Assembly: GCA_028274465.1 (NCBI GenBank)
Contig: CM051457.1
Span: forward strand, 10,443,908-10,507,907
DNA length: 64,000 nucleotides
Source of the DNA: Plantago ovata
Taxonomy: Eukaryota > Streptophyta > Magnoliopsida > Lamiales > Plantaginaceae
Reading direction: 5' to 3'
Positions within the stretch are counted from its first letter, which is position 1. Every line of letters starts with the position of its first letter. Position numbers and translations under genes: made by a program. The notes under the pieces are model-generated. The model saw only the letters and a program-made list of their open reading frames with translations, was not told the DNA's origin and made no database searches. Shown piece by piece: positions 34,029 to 45,015 of this stretch.

Positions 34029-35654
34029 ATGGCTGACGATCTCCTTGCAAAGATGACTAGACAGTTGCATTTATTTGATGATGAGGAACTCGGTATTGAG
34101 GCCCCTGCCGAGGCTTGGACGCCGACAGATGCTAGATTTAGTCATTTTCTGGTAGGTCGAACATTCTCAAAAAGAGCTATTCATCTCGATTCCTTTCAGA
34201 AGGTTATGAGAAACAGTTGGGGATTATTCCATGGTATGGAGGTTATTAAGGTAAATGAAGAAAGGCTTCTGTTTCAATTCCAACACGCTCATGACTTGAC
34301 TCGTGTTATGGATAATGGTCCATGGTCGTACGAAAAGAATCTGATAGTTCTTGCTCCTATTGCACGAGGTGAAGATCCAAAATCAGTCATTCTAAATCAT
34401 GCTACTTTCTTGATCCATGTATCTGGTTTACCCCCTAGTATGATTAACAGTAAGATGGCAGAGGCAATTGGGAACGGGATAGGTTCTTATGTCAGTTTCA
34501 TCCAGAACAACAAAGGGCATATGGAAGATTTAATTCTGCGTATTCGAGTCCAGTTTGACATAACCAAACCCCTTAAACGTGCTTTTAAGGTTCGAGGTAA
34601 TACAGCTGAGTCCGGAGATCCTATTTTAGTCACTTTCACTTATGAACGACTACCCAATTTTTGCTATCGATGTGGCATCATTGGCCATATTCTACAGGAT
34701 TGTAGAATCCAGTTTGAACTTGAGGCAACCGGCGGCGACACTGATGAGCGTTTACTTCCGTGGGGAGATTGGTTGCGTGCAGCAACCGGAACAGCCCAAA
34801 GTAGCAGATTTTTCGGAGGAACAGAATCAGCTAGAGACTCTCCTATCTTTGTGGCAAAAAATCCCAACACAAATCTGAATCCTCAACCTTCTGCGGCAGT
34901 TTCTGTTGACCCGAGAAGTACAACAACTACTTCCCCTACAAACTCGCGGCTAGTTGACGAAGCTAATAATAGTGGTATGGAAGGAGTGCAAAAAAGTCAG
35001 CCTCTCGTTAAACCTTCCAGTCAAGTCAAGCCCCCACAATCCAACCCACCACATTCGCCTCTGCCTCCTCGTTCGGCTCAAACTCCACCGTATTTATCCC
35101 AAGGACTTTTACCTTTACCTGACCCGACGAATTATCCTTCAGATTCAACATACCCCAGTAAAACCCCTCCTCCGAGTCCCATATTACCAAACCCCCCGTC
35201 CAGCCCACTTTTTCCTCACCCGTTATCCATGATCCCTTACCAGTCTGACCCACAGTTACCTAACGCCCCAACCCACTACCCCTACTATAACCCATTTTCT
35301 CAAGGCCCATCCCAAAACACACAAACTTACCCAACACCCGCTAACTTTCCTCCTGCCCCCAACCAACCCCTTTCTGGTCCACCACGTAAATGGACAAGGA
35401 ATAATAAGCGAAATCAGAACAATCCCAAACCAAACAACCAACCTAATCTGAATAGAAAACAAGCCAAGCGAGGTAGACCATCTAATGCAGATAAAGGCAA
35501 GCAGAAAGATGCGAACCGTGATGACTTTGAGGCTGACGACTTCCCTACTGACATGGAGTTGGAAAGACCCCCTAAACGTTCAAATCAGATTGTTATCTCC
35601 AGTGGATCTTTACCAGAGGCGGAGGGTGCTATGCACTCCCGCCTACATCCATGA
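34029..35654 (+). CDS. LINE ORF1: DUF4283/zinc-knuckle gag-like protein
   Basis: 541 aa from ATGGCTGAC. The frame is open further upstream to 33660, but that part reads as hydrophobic nonsense and is probably 5' leader. An N-terminal DUF4283-like domain (FSKRAIHLDSFQKVMRNSW.., DNGPWSYEKNLIVL) precedes a CCHC knuckle, CYRCGIIGHILQDC, near residues 215-230. The C-terminal half is a Pro/Asn/Ser-rich linker with basic clusters (RKWTRNNKRN, RKQAKRGRPS). Such proteins bind LINE RNA and package it with ORF2 protein; this is family knowledge. The stop overlaps the ORF2 start as ATGA. Confidence 0.88.
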   Translation: MADDLLAKMTRQLHLFDDEELGIEAPAEAWTPTDARFSHFLVGRTFSKRAIHLDSFQKVMRNSWGLFHGMEVIKVNEERLLFQFQHAHDLTRVMDNGPWSYEKNLIVLAPIARGEDPKSVILNHATFLIHVSGLPPSMINSKMAEAIGNGIGSYVSFIQNNKGHMEDLILRIRVQFDITKPLKRAFKVRGNTAESGDPILVTFTYERLPNFCYRCGIIGHILQDCRIQFELEATGGDTDERLLPWGDWLRAATGTAQSSRFFGGTESARDSPIFVAKNPNTNLNPQPSAAVSVDPRSTTTTSPTNSRLVDEANNSGMEGVQKSQPLVKPSSQVKPPQSNPPHSPLPPRSAQTPPYLSQGLLPLPDPTNYPSDSTYPSKTPPPSPILPNPPSSPLFPHPLSMIPYQSDPQLPNAPTHYPYYNPFSQGPSQNTQTYPTPANFPPAPNQPLSGPPRKWTRNNKRNQNNPKPNNQPNLNRKQAKRGRPSNADKGKQKDANRDDFEADDFPTDMELERPPKRSNQIVISSGSLPEAEGAMHSRLHP

Positions 35655-38600
35655 GTCTCATCTCCTGGAACTGTCAAGGCTTGGGGGGCCTTTGGACAGT
35701 TCAGGATCTAGGTGACTTGATCCGCCAAACTCATCCCCATCTTATCTTTCTAATGGAAACTCGTTCGAGGGACCGGCAGATTGATAAGTTAAAGGATAAA
35801 TTTAATCTTTTGGTTTTTCAGTTGCGGCTCAAGGTAAATCTGGTGGCCTGGCTTTACTTTGGGGAAAGGATGTCGTAGTTAATTTACAAAGTTTTTCTAA
35901 ATTTCATATTGATGTGTTCGTTCAAATTCCTAGTAGTAATGTTAATTGGCGGTTCACGGGTTTCTACGGGGAGCCTGATGTTAGTAAGAGGAAAATGACT
36001 TGGAATTTACTGAAAAGATTGGGTGATTTATTTCATGCCCCATGGTTGTGCATGGGTGATTTTAACGAAGTTCTGTCAAATTCCGAGAAATTAGGTGGAG
36101 TGGACGTTGGACCTTATAGACTAAGAGACTTTAGGGATTGTATTCAAAGCCTTGGACTTATGGATTTGGGCTTCCAGGGATACAAGTATACCTGGTCCAA
36201 TAAACGGGAGCACCCATTTACTGTCAAATGTCGACTTGATCGTGCCCTATCTAATTCTCAATGGCAAGATATTTTCCCCTATTTCTCAGTACACCACCGC
36301 AAGTCTCATTACTCAGATCACAATCCGATCCAAGTCCTCCTCGATGACCGTGGTAATTCGCCGCCTAATCGCCGTCCGGGGTTCCGATTTGAAGCTATGT
36401 GGCTTCGACATAGCGACTTTTCAAAGGTTGTGGATAGTGTTTGGGATAATTCAGTCGATCTGGTAGAAGCAGCCGGTAAATGTCGAATTGGGTTGATGAA
36501 TTGGGGAAAAACTCGGTTTGGCAACGTCAAGGGAAGAATTAAGCAACTCAAGAAACAACTAGACGATTTGCAGGAACAGAGTATTACGCCGGACTCTAAG
36601 GTGGTGACCGGCGAACTGAAAACGGAACTGGAGGAACTGCTTGAACGGGAGAATACTATGTGGAGGCAACGCGCAAAGGTCCAGTGGGCACGGGATGGTG
36701 ACCGCAACACTCGATTTTTTCATGCTCAGGCGTCGAAAAGGAGAGCAAAGAATGAGATTATAGGACTGAAAAATGCCCAGGGACAGATGATTTCTGACAT
36801 GCCAGGTATGAGTGCTATAGCAGTCGAGTATTTCCAGAACATCTTTGATTCGATCCAGCCAAGTAATGAAGACGTTAATGCAGCACTGGAATATATAGTC
36901 CCGAGAGTCTCGGCTGAACTGAATTTGGAGCTTTGCAAGGACTACACTGCCGACGAGGTAAAGAAATCCCTCTTCCAAATGTATCCTCTTAAATCGCCTG
37001 GGCCTGATGGTCTACCTGTTCTTTTCTTTCAAAAGTTTTGGTCTTTAGTAGGTACTGCTGTTACTGACTGCTGCTTAAAATTCTTAAATGCTGGGATTCT
37101 TGATAACAGGTTAAATTTTACGCATATTGTTTTGATTCCCAAATGTAAGCAACCTGAGTTTATACATCAGTATAGGCCAATTAGTCTTAGCAATGTAGTG
37201 TTTAAAGTAGCTTCCAAGTGCATTTCAAATAGGCTTAGACCTCACATGAATAGTTGGATAAGCCAAACCCAGTCTGCTTTCATTCCAGGGCGTTTAATAA
37301 CAGACAATGTTCTTGTTTCTTATGAGCTAAATCATTACTTGAAGCGTAAAACCTCTGGAAAAGATGGTTATTTGGCTTTAAAACTGGATCTTAGTAAAGC
37401 TTATGACCGTGTTGAATGGCCTTTTTTAGAGAAACTCATGCAAAAGTTAGGTTTCTGTGATGCTTTTATTCATACTATTATGCTTTGTCTTCGAAGTGTT
37501 TCTTATGCTCTGATTTTGAATGGAAGTGAGTCTAGTCCTTTTTACCCCTCTCGTGGCATTAGACAAGGAGACCCTCTTTCTCCCTATCTTTTCTTATTTT
37601 GCACTGAAGCTCTTTGTTCGTTATTTGCTGAAGCCACCAATAATGGTAGTATTAGGGGTATCAAGCTGAACAACTCTGCTCCTGAAATCTCCCACCTTCT
37701 TTTTGCTGATGATACCATGATTTTTTGTCATGTTTCTACTATGGCTGCTGAAAAAATTCGTGATATCTTACATATTTATAGTTTGGGGTCTGGTCAAGTT
37801 ATTAATTTAGAAAAATCAAATGTTGTTTTTAGCAAAAATGTTTCACCCAGCTCCATTAATGATATCAGGAATATTCTGAATGTTCAAGTGGTAGATAAAC
37901 ATGACAAATATCTAGGTCTACCCACTACCATGGGGAGAAGCAAAAAAGAGATTTTTGGATGGTTAAGGGAGAAAGTTTGGAAACGCATTCAATCTTTTGA
38001 AAATAAAACGCTTTCTAAAGCTGGAAAAGAGGTTATGATAAAATCTGTTTTACAAGCGATCCCTACTTATGTTATGAGTTGTTTCAAGTTGCCTGATACC
38101 CTTCTTAAAGAAATTGAATCGTTGATTTCTAATTATTGGTGGAACAATGGCAGCAACAGGAACATTCACTGGCTCAAGTGGGAGAAAATGTGTCAAAGTA
38201 AAAGAGATGGGGGAATGGGTTTTCGAGATCTTAAATCTTTTAACATTGCTTTACTTGGAAAACAGATTTGGCGTATTTATTCTGAACCAAATTCCCTCCT
38301 TAGTCGGGTTTTTAAAGCCAAATATTTCCCTCATTCAACAATTTTTGAAGCTCCCATTAATTCTAATGCCTCGTTTACTTGGAAAAGCATTTTAGCCGCC
38401 AAATCCCTCGTTAATGAAGGTATGCGTTGGAGGATTGGAAACGGGGAGAGTGTGGACATTTGGAGGGATAAATGGATTCCTGGATATAGCTCGTTTAAAC
38501 CTAAGACTCCTGACCTCTATAATGAGGGACCGCTACGAGTATCTATGTTAATTCATCCTCAGATTCATGTGTGGGATTATTCTGTTCTCACTTATTTGTT

Positions 38601-39735
38601 TTGGCAGGACGATATAGAGGAGATTCTCAAAATACCTCTTGGACAAACTACAGACACAGATAGTCTTGTTTGGCACTACACAAATACAGGTAACTATACT
38701 GTAAAGTCAGCCTATCATCTAGCCTTGGATGTTAAGCGTCGACAGGAGGCTAACAGTAGAGGCTCCAGCTCTGCGACTCAAGCAAAAAGCTGGAACGCTA
38801 TCTGGAATACTCATATTCCACCTAAGGTGAAACACTTTCTATGGAGAGCACTACATGGCATTTTACCTGTCGCGGCTGAGATGATACGACGACATTTAAG
38901 TGATAATGCTAGCTGTATTGTCTGCGGAGCGGAAGAAGAAACAATTCTACACATCCTAAGGGACTGTCACTATGCACGACAGGTGTGGGCGTTATCTAAT
39001 GTTCCGGTACGTTGCATTTATTTTACTGCTGACAATATTTGGAACTGGGTAATGGGAGTTCGAACTCGCCTCGATGCTACTGAATTTGATTTCTACGTGG
39101 TTGTGTGTTGGAGCATATGGCATAATAGGAATAAATATAAATTTGAGGAGGACTGGCAATGTGAACCCATGGATACTGTCCGGTTTGTGCTGAATTTTAC
39201 TCAGTTCCATAGAGCTAATGCATATGAACCCGTTGGTATTTTCTTTGACAAAGAGCACTCAGTTCAAGGGCCTTGGACTCTACCTCCGGAAGGTTTTGTG
39301 AAAGTAAATGTTGACGCCGCTATACCATTTACTGGGACAGATTATGGAGGAATCGCAGCAGTCTGCCGTGATAGTACGGGTTTGGTGTTAGCGTGGCAGC
39401 GACAGAAGCTACCCTCAACCCACGATGTCCCTACAGCAGAGCTTCTCGCTGCTAAACTTGGCCTGGAGTTAGTCAGACATCTGGGGTATAATAAAGTGAT
39501 CTTGGAGGGGGACTCATTACAGGTTATATTGGATATCATCAATTTCAAACCTTCACTATCACCCAACAATAACTTGTATGCAGCAGTAGTTGAATTGCTC
39601 AAGACCTTTGAGAATTACAAGGTGCTTCACATCCGACGGGAGGCTAACGGACTCGCTCACAGACTTTGTCATTCCTTTGCTATAGATGCCATCGGTTATA
39701 CATCATTGCCGTTTGACTATATGGAGCCTGGATGA
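35651..39735 (+). pseudogene. LINE ORF2: endonuclease, reverse transcriptase, RNase H, single frameshift
   Basis: Begins MSLISWNCQGLGG, the canonical endonuclease start. One 1-nt shift near 35810-35820, in a T-run, separates the first ~55 codons from the remaining 1273-codon frame (35914-39735 open). After that: endonuclease motifs (GDFNEVL, YTWSNKR, SDHNPI), RT (SPGPDGLP, RPISLSNVVFK, LKLDLSKAYDRVEW, GIRQGDPLSPYLF, LLFADDTMIF), zf-RVT (SAYHLA.. CIVCGAEEETILHILRDC), and RNase H (VNVDAA, TAELLAAKL, EGDSLQ). The last RNase H acidic residue is His (AHRL). Apart from the shift no stop is seen. ATGA overlap with ORF1 suggests coupled translation. Confidence 0.9.
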
Positions 39736-39896
39736 ATTGCTTCGCGTTTTAGTATTACTTACTTGCAGTCTTTTTTGTTCTTCCAGTTGTAATGATAACA
39801 GAGATACTGTTGCTGCTCTGTTTTCTCCTTTAGATGCCGTTTTTTGGCCTGGGTATTAATAAATTACCCCCTTTTCTCAAAAAAAAAAAAAAAAAA

Positions 39897-40216
39897 GATC
39901 AAATTTAATTATTCGGGGCAACCTAGCGACAAGATTTTTTATTTTTTTTCTTCGGAATTAAAATTCAACGTACTTGATAATTATCGAAAATATGCATTTT
40001 GTGTCTTATTACAAACGACACGTATCAAAGGCCAATGAGCACAATTTGTATAAAAACCTATATCGAATTGACACATTTGCCACCGTATGCTTCCATTAAT
40101 TTACAACAGGTACCCCTCTTTCTCTTCGTCTTCTACTAAATCTCAAAATTCCCTGGTTCAATTTGTTTGGTCAAAACAAAGAGCAGCTACTACAGAGCTC
40201 CGATTCAGATTCAGCC
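39897..40216. other. Flank of the LINE and promoter/5' UTR of the TRAP beta gene
   Basis: AT-rich DNA, then a CT-rich leader (CCTCTTTCTCTTCGTCTTC) before the ATG at 40217. An in-frame extension upstream to 40163 has no ATG and looks untranslated. Confidence 0.5.
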
Positions 40217-41952
40217 ATGGCGAAATGGATTCTAGTTCAAGCTATCTGCGTTCTTGCTGCTCTATCGTTCGTCGCAGCTTCAGAAGGTCCTTTCATCGTC
40301 GCTCATAAGAAAGCTTCACTCACCAGGCTCAAATCCGGCTCCGAGCGTGTCTCTGTTACCATCGATGTCTACAATCAAGGATTAGCGTATGCATTCGATA
40401 CATATTATAGCCTTTTTCGCTTTCCTTTTCAGTATATATTCGTTTCAAGTCTCAGATCTGTGTTTTGCTGCTTTTTATTCGATTGTGCTGTTGATTGAGC
40501 TTCAAATATGGTAGTTTAATCAATAAACTTAGCTGATCACAATAGATTTTGGCTTTATTTTGGAATATGAAGTAAGATCGGATTTATTTTAGGTAATAGT
40601 AATAATGAATGGTTATCATTTGGATTCTATAACAATTTGACGGATTTAGTGGTGAAAAAGGGATAAATGCATTTATTGCATATTCCCAGGGTATTGAATT
40701 CGGATAAATACTTGATTATGGCTTACGATTCATATCGTCTGGTGTAATCCTAGGATGATCTTCTGATGCATTATGCTTTCGTATTTTTTTTATGCATATC
40801 AGCTTATGATTGTTGATGCATATTGTTGATGGCTGATTAATGGTAACCATTGAGTTATTGAGATTCACCTCGCAATTCTAATGTTACGGCAACCTTTCAG
40901 CAGTTATTTGATCATTATAGGAGTGATACACAAAATGCTCTTAGCTGCAACATTTCAGTTAGACTAATTTGATTTCCTATAACAGCATGTTGACATGCCT
41001 ATTGTGCGTGCTTTTGTGTAATGAAGTACTAATATTCTGATGCATTATGCTTCTGGATGTGTAGGACTGCTTACGACTTGACTTTGAGTGACAATAGCTG
41101 GTCTGACTCGATATTTGAGATTGTCAGTGGCAACACTTCAGTTTCATGGGAAAGGCTTGACGCGTAAGTAGAGAATTCTCATCTTGTCATCTATCTCGAA
41201 CTATTTGTTAGTTACTTTCAACGTGCCTAATGACCTTGATAACTGAATCATTTCAGAGGCGCTGTACTGTCCCATTCCTTTGAGTTGGAGGGAAAGACTA
41301 AGGCTACTTTCTATGGTGCACCAGCAGTCATTAAATTCCGCACCCCTACATCATCTGTGTTACAGGTTTGGCATTTGGCACAATGTTGCTTTTGGTCTAT
41401 GATATGTATGTGTACATTGTCTATCTTGTGCCTTACTGCAGCTTATTACTTTTTCAGGAGGCATACTCAACTCCAATCCTCCCCTTGGATGTTCTCGCAG
41501 ATAGGGCTCCAGAGGCGAAGTTTGACTGGGTAAGTTTTCGAAATTAGTGCATGACCAAATTTCTTTGCCCTATCTATGTTTGTTGCATGACGCCCTTTCC
41601 TTTTTTCCTTCCCATGACATGTAATTGGTTCCTGGTGGCTTCCAATATCAATCAGGCTAAGGTATGATTTGATCTCTTATGGTTATTATCTTTCAGTACT
41701 TGTGTTTTTAGTATTCATTTTGTTAAATTGGCTTGGCCTTGGGCTTGTGTAAATATCAGTTGTACATTTATTAGTCAGCAGTAAATAGTTAAAATTCTAT
41801 ATCTTCTCACTGTATAAAATCTTCTCTTGCAGAGACTTTTGGCAAAATATGGTTCTCTTGTTTCCGTGACGTCTTTTGTTGTTGTGTTCATATACTTGAT
41901 TGCTTCTCCATCAAAATCCAATGCTGTCAAGGGGGGCAAGAAGAAGCGCTAA
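40217..41952 (+). CDS. Translocon-associated protein subunit beta (TRAP beta / SSR beta)
   Basis: Six exons: 40217-40386, 41065-41163, 41257-41365, 41458-41529, 41656-41661 and 41833-41952, total 576 nt, 191 aa. Signal peptide: residues 1-21 (MAKWILVQAICVLAALSFVAA). The lumenal beta-sandwich contains VTIDVYNQG, TAYDLTLSDNSW and VLSHSFELEGKTKATFYGAPA. One membrane helix follows (LVSVTSFVVVFIYLIA), and the cytosolic tail ends GGKKKR. TRAP sits beside the Sec61 channel in the ER membrane and aids insertion of nascent chains; this is family knowledge. Exon 5 is a 6-nt micro-exon (GCTAAG, Ala-Lys). It is needed to give the family's DWAKRLLAKYGS junction. The start follows GATTCAGCC. Confidence 0.93.
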
Positions 41953-42618
41953 TGCGTACATTCACTCTATATGATTAACGTGCATCAGAGGTGTCTGGCT
42001 AATGCATACTGAGTCGTCCGTCCTGGTCAGCAGTAACATAGTTCTGTTTTTAATTCAATATAGTGGAGTTCTTAGACTGCTCCATTTAGAAGTGAGATAG
42101 TTTGGTAGACTTTCCGGCCGTTTTGTTTTCTCTTCGCTGCTTTCGTATTTTGTTGTGTATGGGTCTTGCAGTCTGGCTTTGGATGCTCCAGGTTGATCAT
42201 GTCTGTTTTGCTTTCGCTGAGAACTGCAATTCAATTTTGTACCATTTTACTTCGTTTAGTTTAGCTTCATATAATCAGTTTTGTCGCCAAGGGGAAAAAT
42301 AAAGTTTCACTTTACTATCACTTATAACACACTATTAAAACATGGTTCCCTATCTCCAAATCAAGTCATATCCCTTGCAGGAAATTTATCAGTTTCTCTA
42401 GTATCTATTGGGTCCGAAATAGAAGACACTAAAAGTCTCTCATTGTTGTAAAAAAAATTGTAGATAAAGAATTCATGCATTGCCATAATTAAAAATCTGA
42501 TAAGTTGAACATAAGTTCCAAATTACATAATTAGAGGGTCCCGATTTACATTATTACGGCCAAACGAACAACTCTGCGGGTAAGAAGTCATATGAGCCCG
42601 AAATGTTAATTTTAAGCC
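41953..42618. other. 3' flank of the TRAP beta gene
   Basis: Includes the 3' UTR with polyadenylation-like AATAAAG near 42299. No further gene is seen up to the MITE at 42622. Confidence 0.45.
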
Positions 42619-42621
42619 TAA

Positions 42622-42983
42622 GAGCACTCCTTATAAGGAGTCTTTTTTGGGGTTTAAATGGAGCTAAAATCCCCAATTAAGCCTAAAAATGTCTCAAATT
42701 GAAGCTTTATTGGGGTTACTATTTGGGGCTACTATTTAGTAGCCCATGGAAAATGGCTACTAAATAGTAGACTCTATTTAAGCTCCTAAATTATATAAAA
42801 AAATTATTATTTAATTAAAAAATGGATTAATGAAGTAGTATGTGTTACATGGGTCCCACAGTCCCACATAGAAGCCCCCATTAAAGTTCCAAAAACCATT
42901 GGAGGCTTCAATTTTGGGAGGGGCTTTTTTTTGGGCTTGCATGTTTAAAGCCTCAATTGAGCTCCGAACCATAAGGAATGCTC
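42622..42983. mobile_element. Tourist-type MITE
   Basis: Ends GAGCACTCCTTATAAGG and CCATAAGGAATGCTC are inverted repeats. The 3-bp target duplication TAA is present at 42619-42621 and 42984-42986, the PIF/Harbinger (Tourist) signature. The 362-bp inside is non-coding with GGGGCT/AGCCCC blocks and an internal palindrome around CTACTATTTAGTAG / CTACTAAATAGTAG. Confidence 0.82.
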
Positions 42984-43029
42984 TAAGCTTGTGTAAAGTT
43001 GATACGGTGGGGCAACGAGGTTCATTCAC

Positions 43030-44040
43030 ATTTGTTTTTTTGCTCGTGTGCGTCAATTAATAAGACCATCTAAATTCTTTTGAGAAAAAAAAAATTCAAT
43101 AAAAAAAATAAATCAATTTTCATTAGATTATACTCCACGAAAAGAAATTTGATTTTCGGCCCCAGGGCTCCCGAATTGCAATTTGTTGTAGATTTTTACT
43201 TTACACACACAAGAAAAGATGGTTTTAGCACAAAAAAGTTTCCAAGAATCTGGTTAGGTCTTGAGGATGCGGGCAAGGATCCAAATAGTGGGAAATTAGG
43301 TTGTGTACAGAGCCCGAGTTCATATGCACCGTGGCCAAGGGTGGTAGTGCTATTAATATCTCTATAGCTCTCCAAAAAATAAGCTCCGGGTCGTACCCCA
43401 ATGGAAAGGCAATAGGCAGGGGCAAGCAAGATCATGAAAGCAACTGGGCAGTTAGATTATGCTCGTCAAGATGTCCGCTATGAAAAACCCCACAAGCCTC
43501 TTATCCATTCTCGTTGAATCGCGGTATTCAAAAGGCTAGATCTTAGGGCGCAATGACGTCGAAGCAGGAAAGGTTACGGAGAAGACTCCCAACCAATGAC
43601 ACCAACTAAAAGAAGTTGTGAGATCTTAGCAACAACTCTGTGAGTACGTTAATCACAATTTCAAACACTAACATTAATTTTTATGTACAAGTAAAAAGTT
43701 GAAAATCACATGAAATGTTCGACTTTAAAGGGACACTGCGGTGGGGGCAATGGGCCCAAGCACACCAAAGTTGGTTATTTCTCGCTATGTGCATATCAAT
43801 TAATATGGTCACCTATTTATTTTTAAAAAAAATCGGTCGGAAAATATGGTGAATTTATAGTTTAAAAATAACTTGATTTTTGTCTCTTGTCCCGAACATT
43901 TTTAGATTTTCACATACAACCACACAAGAACATCCATGCGAGTACATTGATCATAATTCTAAAACATCGGGACCACAAACGCTAATTTTAAGTCCCGTAA
44001 AATGAAATCACATGAAATTTTCAACTTTAAGGAAATTATA
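43030..44040. repeat. Diverged tandem duplication with ~400-bp insert in the first copy
   Basis: Copy 1 begins GTGCGTCAATTAATAAGACC (about 43050) and ends ATCACATGAAATGTTCGACTTTAAAGG (about 43730). Copy 2 begins GTGCATATCAATTAATATGG (about 43791) and ends ATCACATGAAATTTTCAACTTTAAGG (about 44030). Copy 1 carries extra sequence at about 43215-43635. That insert is not AT-rich like its surroundings and has no recognised frame. Confidence 0.6.
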
Positions 44041-45015
44041 TCTAAAAGTGGTGTTTATTAGGGGTAAATGTAGGGTCTTGTTATTTGACTTATAAATTCA
44101 AACGGAAGATTTAATTTTTTTTCTAATGAATAAGGCATCACCTAAATACTTTTATATTACTAGAGAAAATTGATTTTTGGAGGATGTTATGAGGGTGGAC
44201 TGGTGGTTCTACAAAAAGGAACATGTTAGTTTTACCATTATATTTTGGTCCAAAATCAGTACTTTTTGGGTTGACTAACACTTAATTGTAAAAATGTCAT
44301 TATCTCAGAACCTTTGTCGCTCTGGTCGGAGCTGCAACTGCTCGATTAGAGAAGATATACTCCGATCAGAGTAGAAACTGCCCCAGGCAGCTCCGATCGG
44401 AGCAAGAAACTGCTCCAAACGGAGCATATTGATATGATGATGCGGTGCTGCTCCACCATCAGGTCCATCATCATCAGAGCTTTTTTTTTTTTTTTTTGAA
44501 AGAAAATTTCAAGTCTTGTTTGGCAAAATTGAAATTTGATTTTTTTTTTTTTTTTTAACAGTATTAAGATCGTGACCTAAAATATAATTGGGAATCTAAG
44601 ATGGTCTTTTTTCGTTAATCGGGTATCAAAGAGTTATGGAGTCATACTACTCTCTTTTATTTTTGTGTTGGGTGGACTAATTTGATCAAATTATGAGAAT
44701 CCATGTGAAAATTGTGGGGGTTATAATAATAATAAAAAAATGGTGGGGCAAAGTGACGTGGTGAGGATGTACAGTATTTAGTTATTTACAACCATGTGGT
44801 TAATCAATTGGATTTATCTTTTATCATATTTAAAAACAAATGTAAATAAAATACTCGTCAATTGCAAAGCAGGAAGACCCCAGCCAATCCGATCAATTTA
44901 ACAAGTCGTCGCCTTCTTCTTCTTCTTACCCAGAAAGAAAGAAAGAAGCTAGTACTATCAATCTCATTATTTTCTTTCGTCTCTCTCGAATCAGTAGATC
45001 TTCTTCTTCACCATA
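44041..45015. other. Intergenic region upstream of the CYSTM gene
   Basis: Has a local repeat of CTCCGATCGGAGC-like words (44330-44425) and poly(T) tracts near 44480 and 44540. The leader of the CYSTM gene with GTCGTCGCCTTCTTCTTCTTC begins after about 44860. No other gene is seen. Confidence 0.45.

Larger units (their letters stand above)
33660..39896 (+). mobile_element. Near full-length LINE (L1-type) with ORF1, ORF2, 3' UTR and poly(A)
   Basis: A 6.2-kb element: 5' leader, ORF1 (34029-35654), ORF2 (35651-39735, one frameshift), a 160-bp 3' UTR and a run of 18 A (39879-39896). Order gag-like, endonuclease, reverse transcriptase, zf-RVT, RNase H is that of plant L1-type LINEs. The coding regions are nearly clean, so the insertion is much younger than the one at 19.6-22.9 kb. 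Start coordinate is approximate. Confidence 0.9.

Noticed and set aside
33640..39905. AAAAGAT as target duplication of the 34-kb LINE (33646 and about 39892)
   Set aside because: Seven A-rich bases next to a poly(A) run are expected by chance; flanks beyond do not match.
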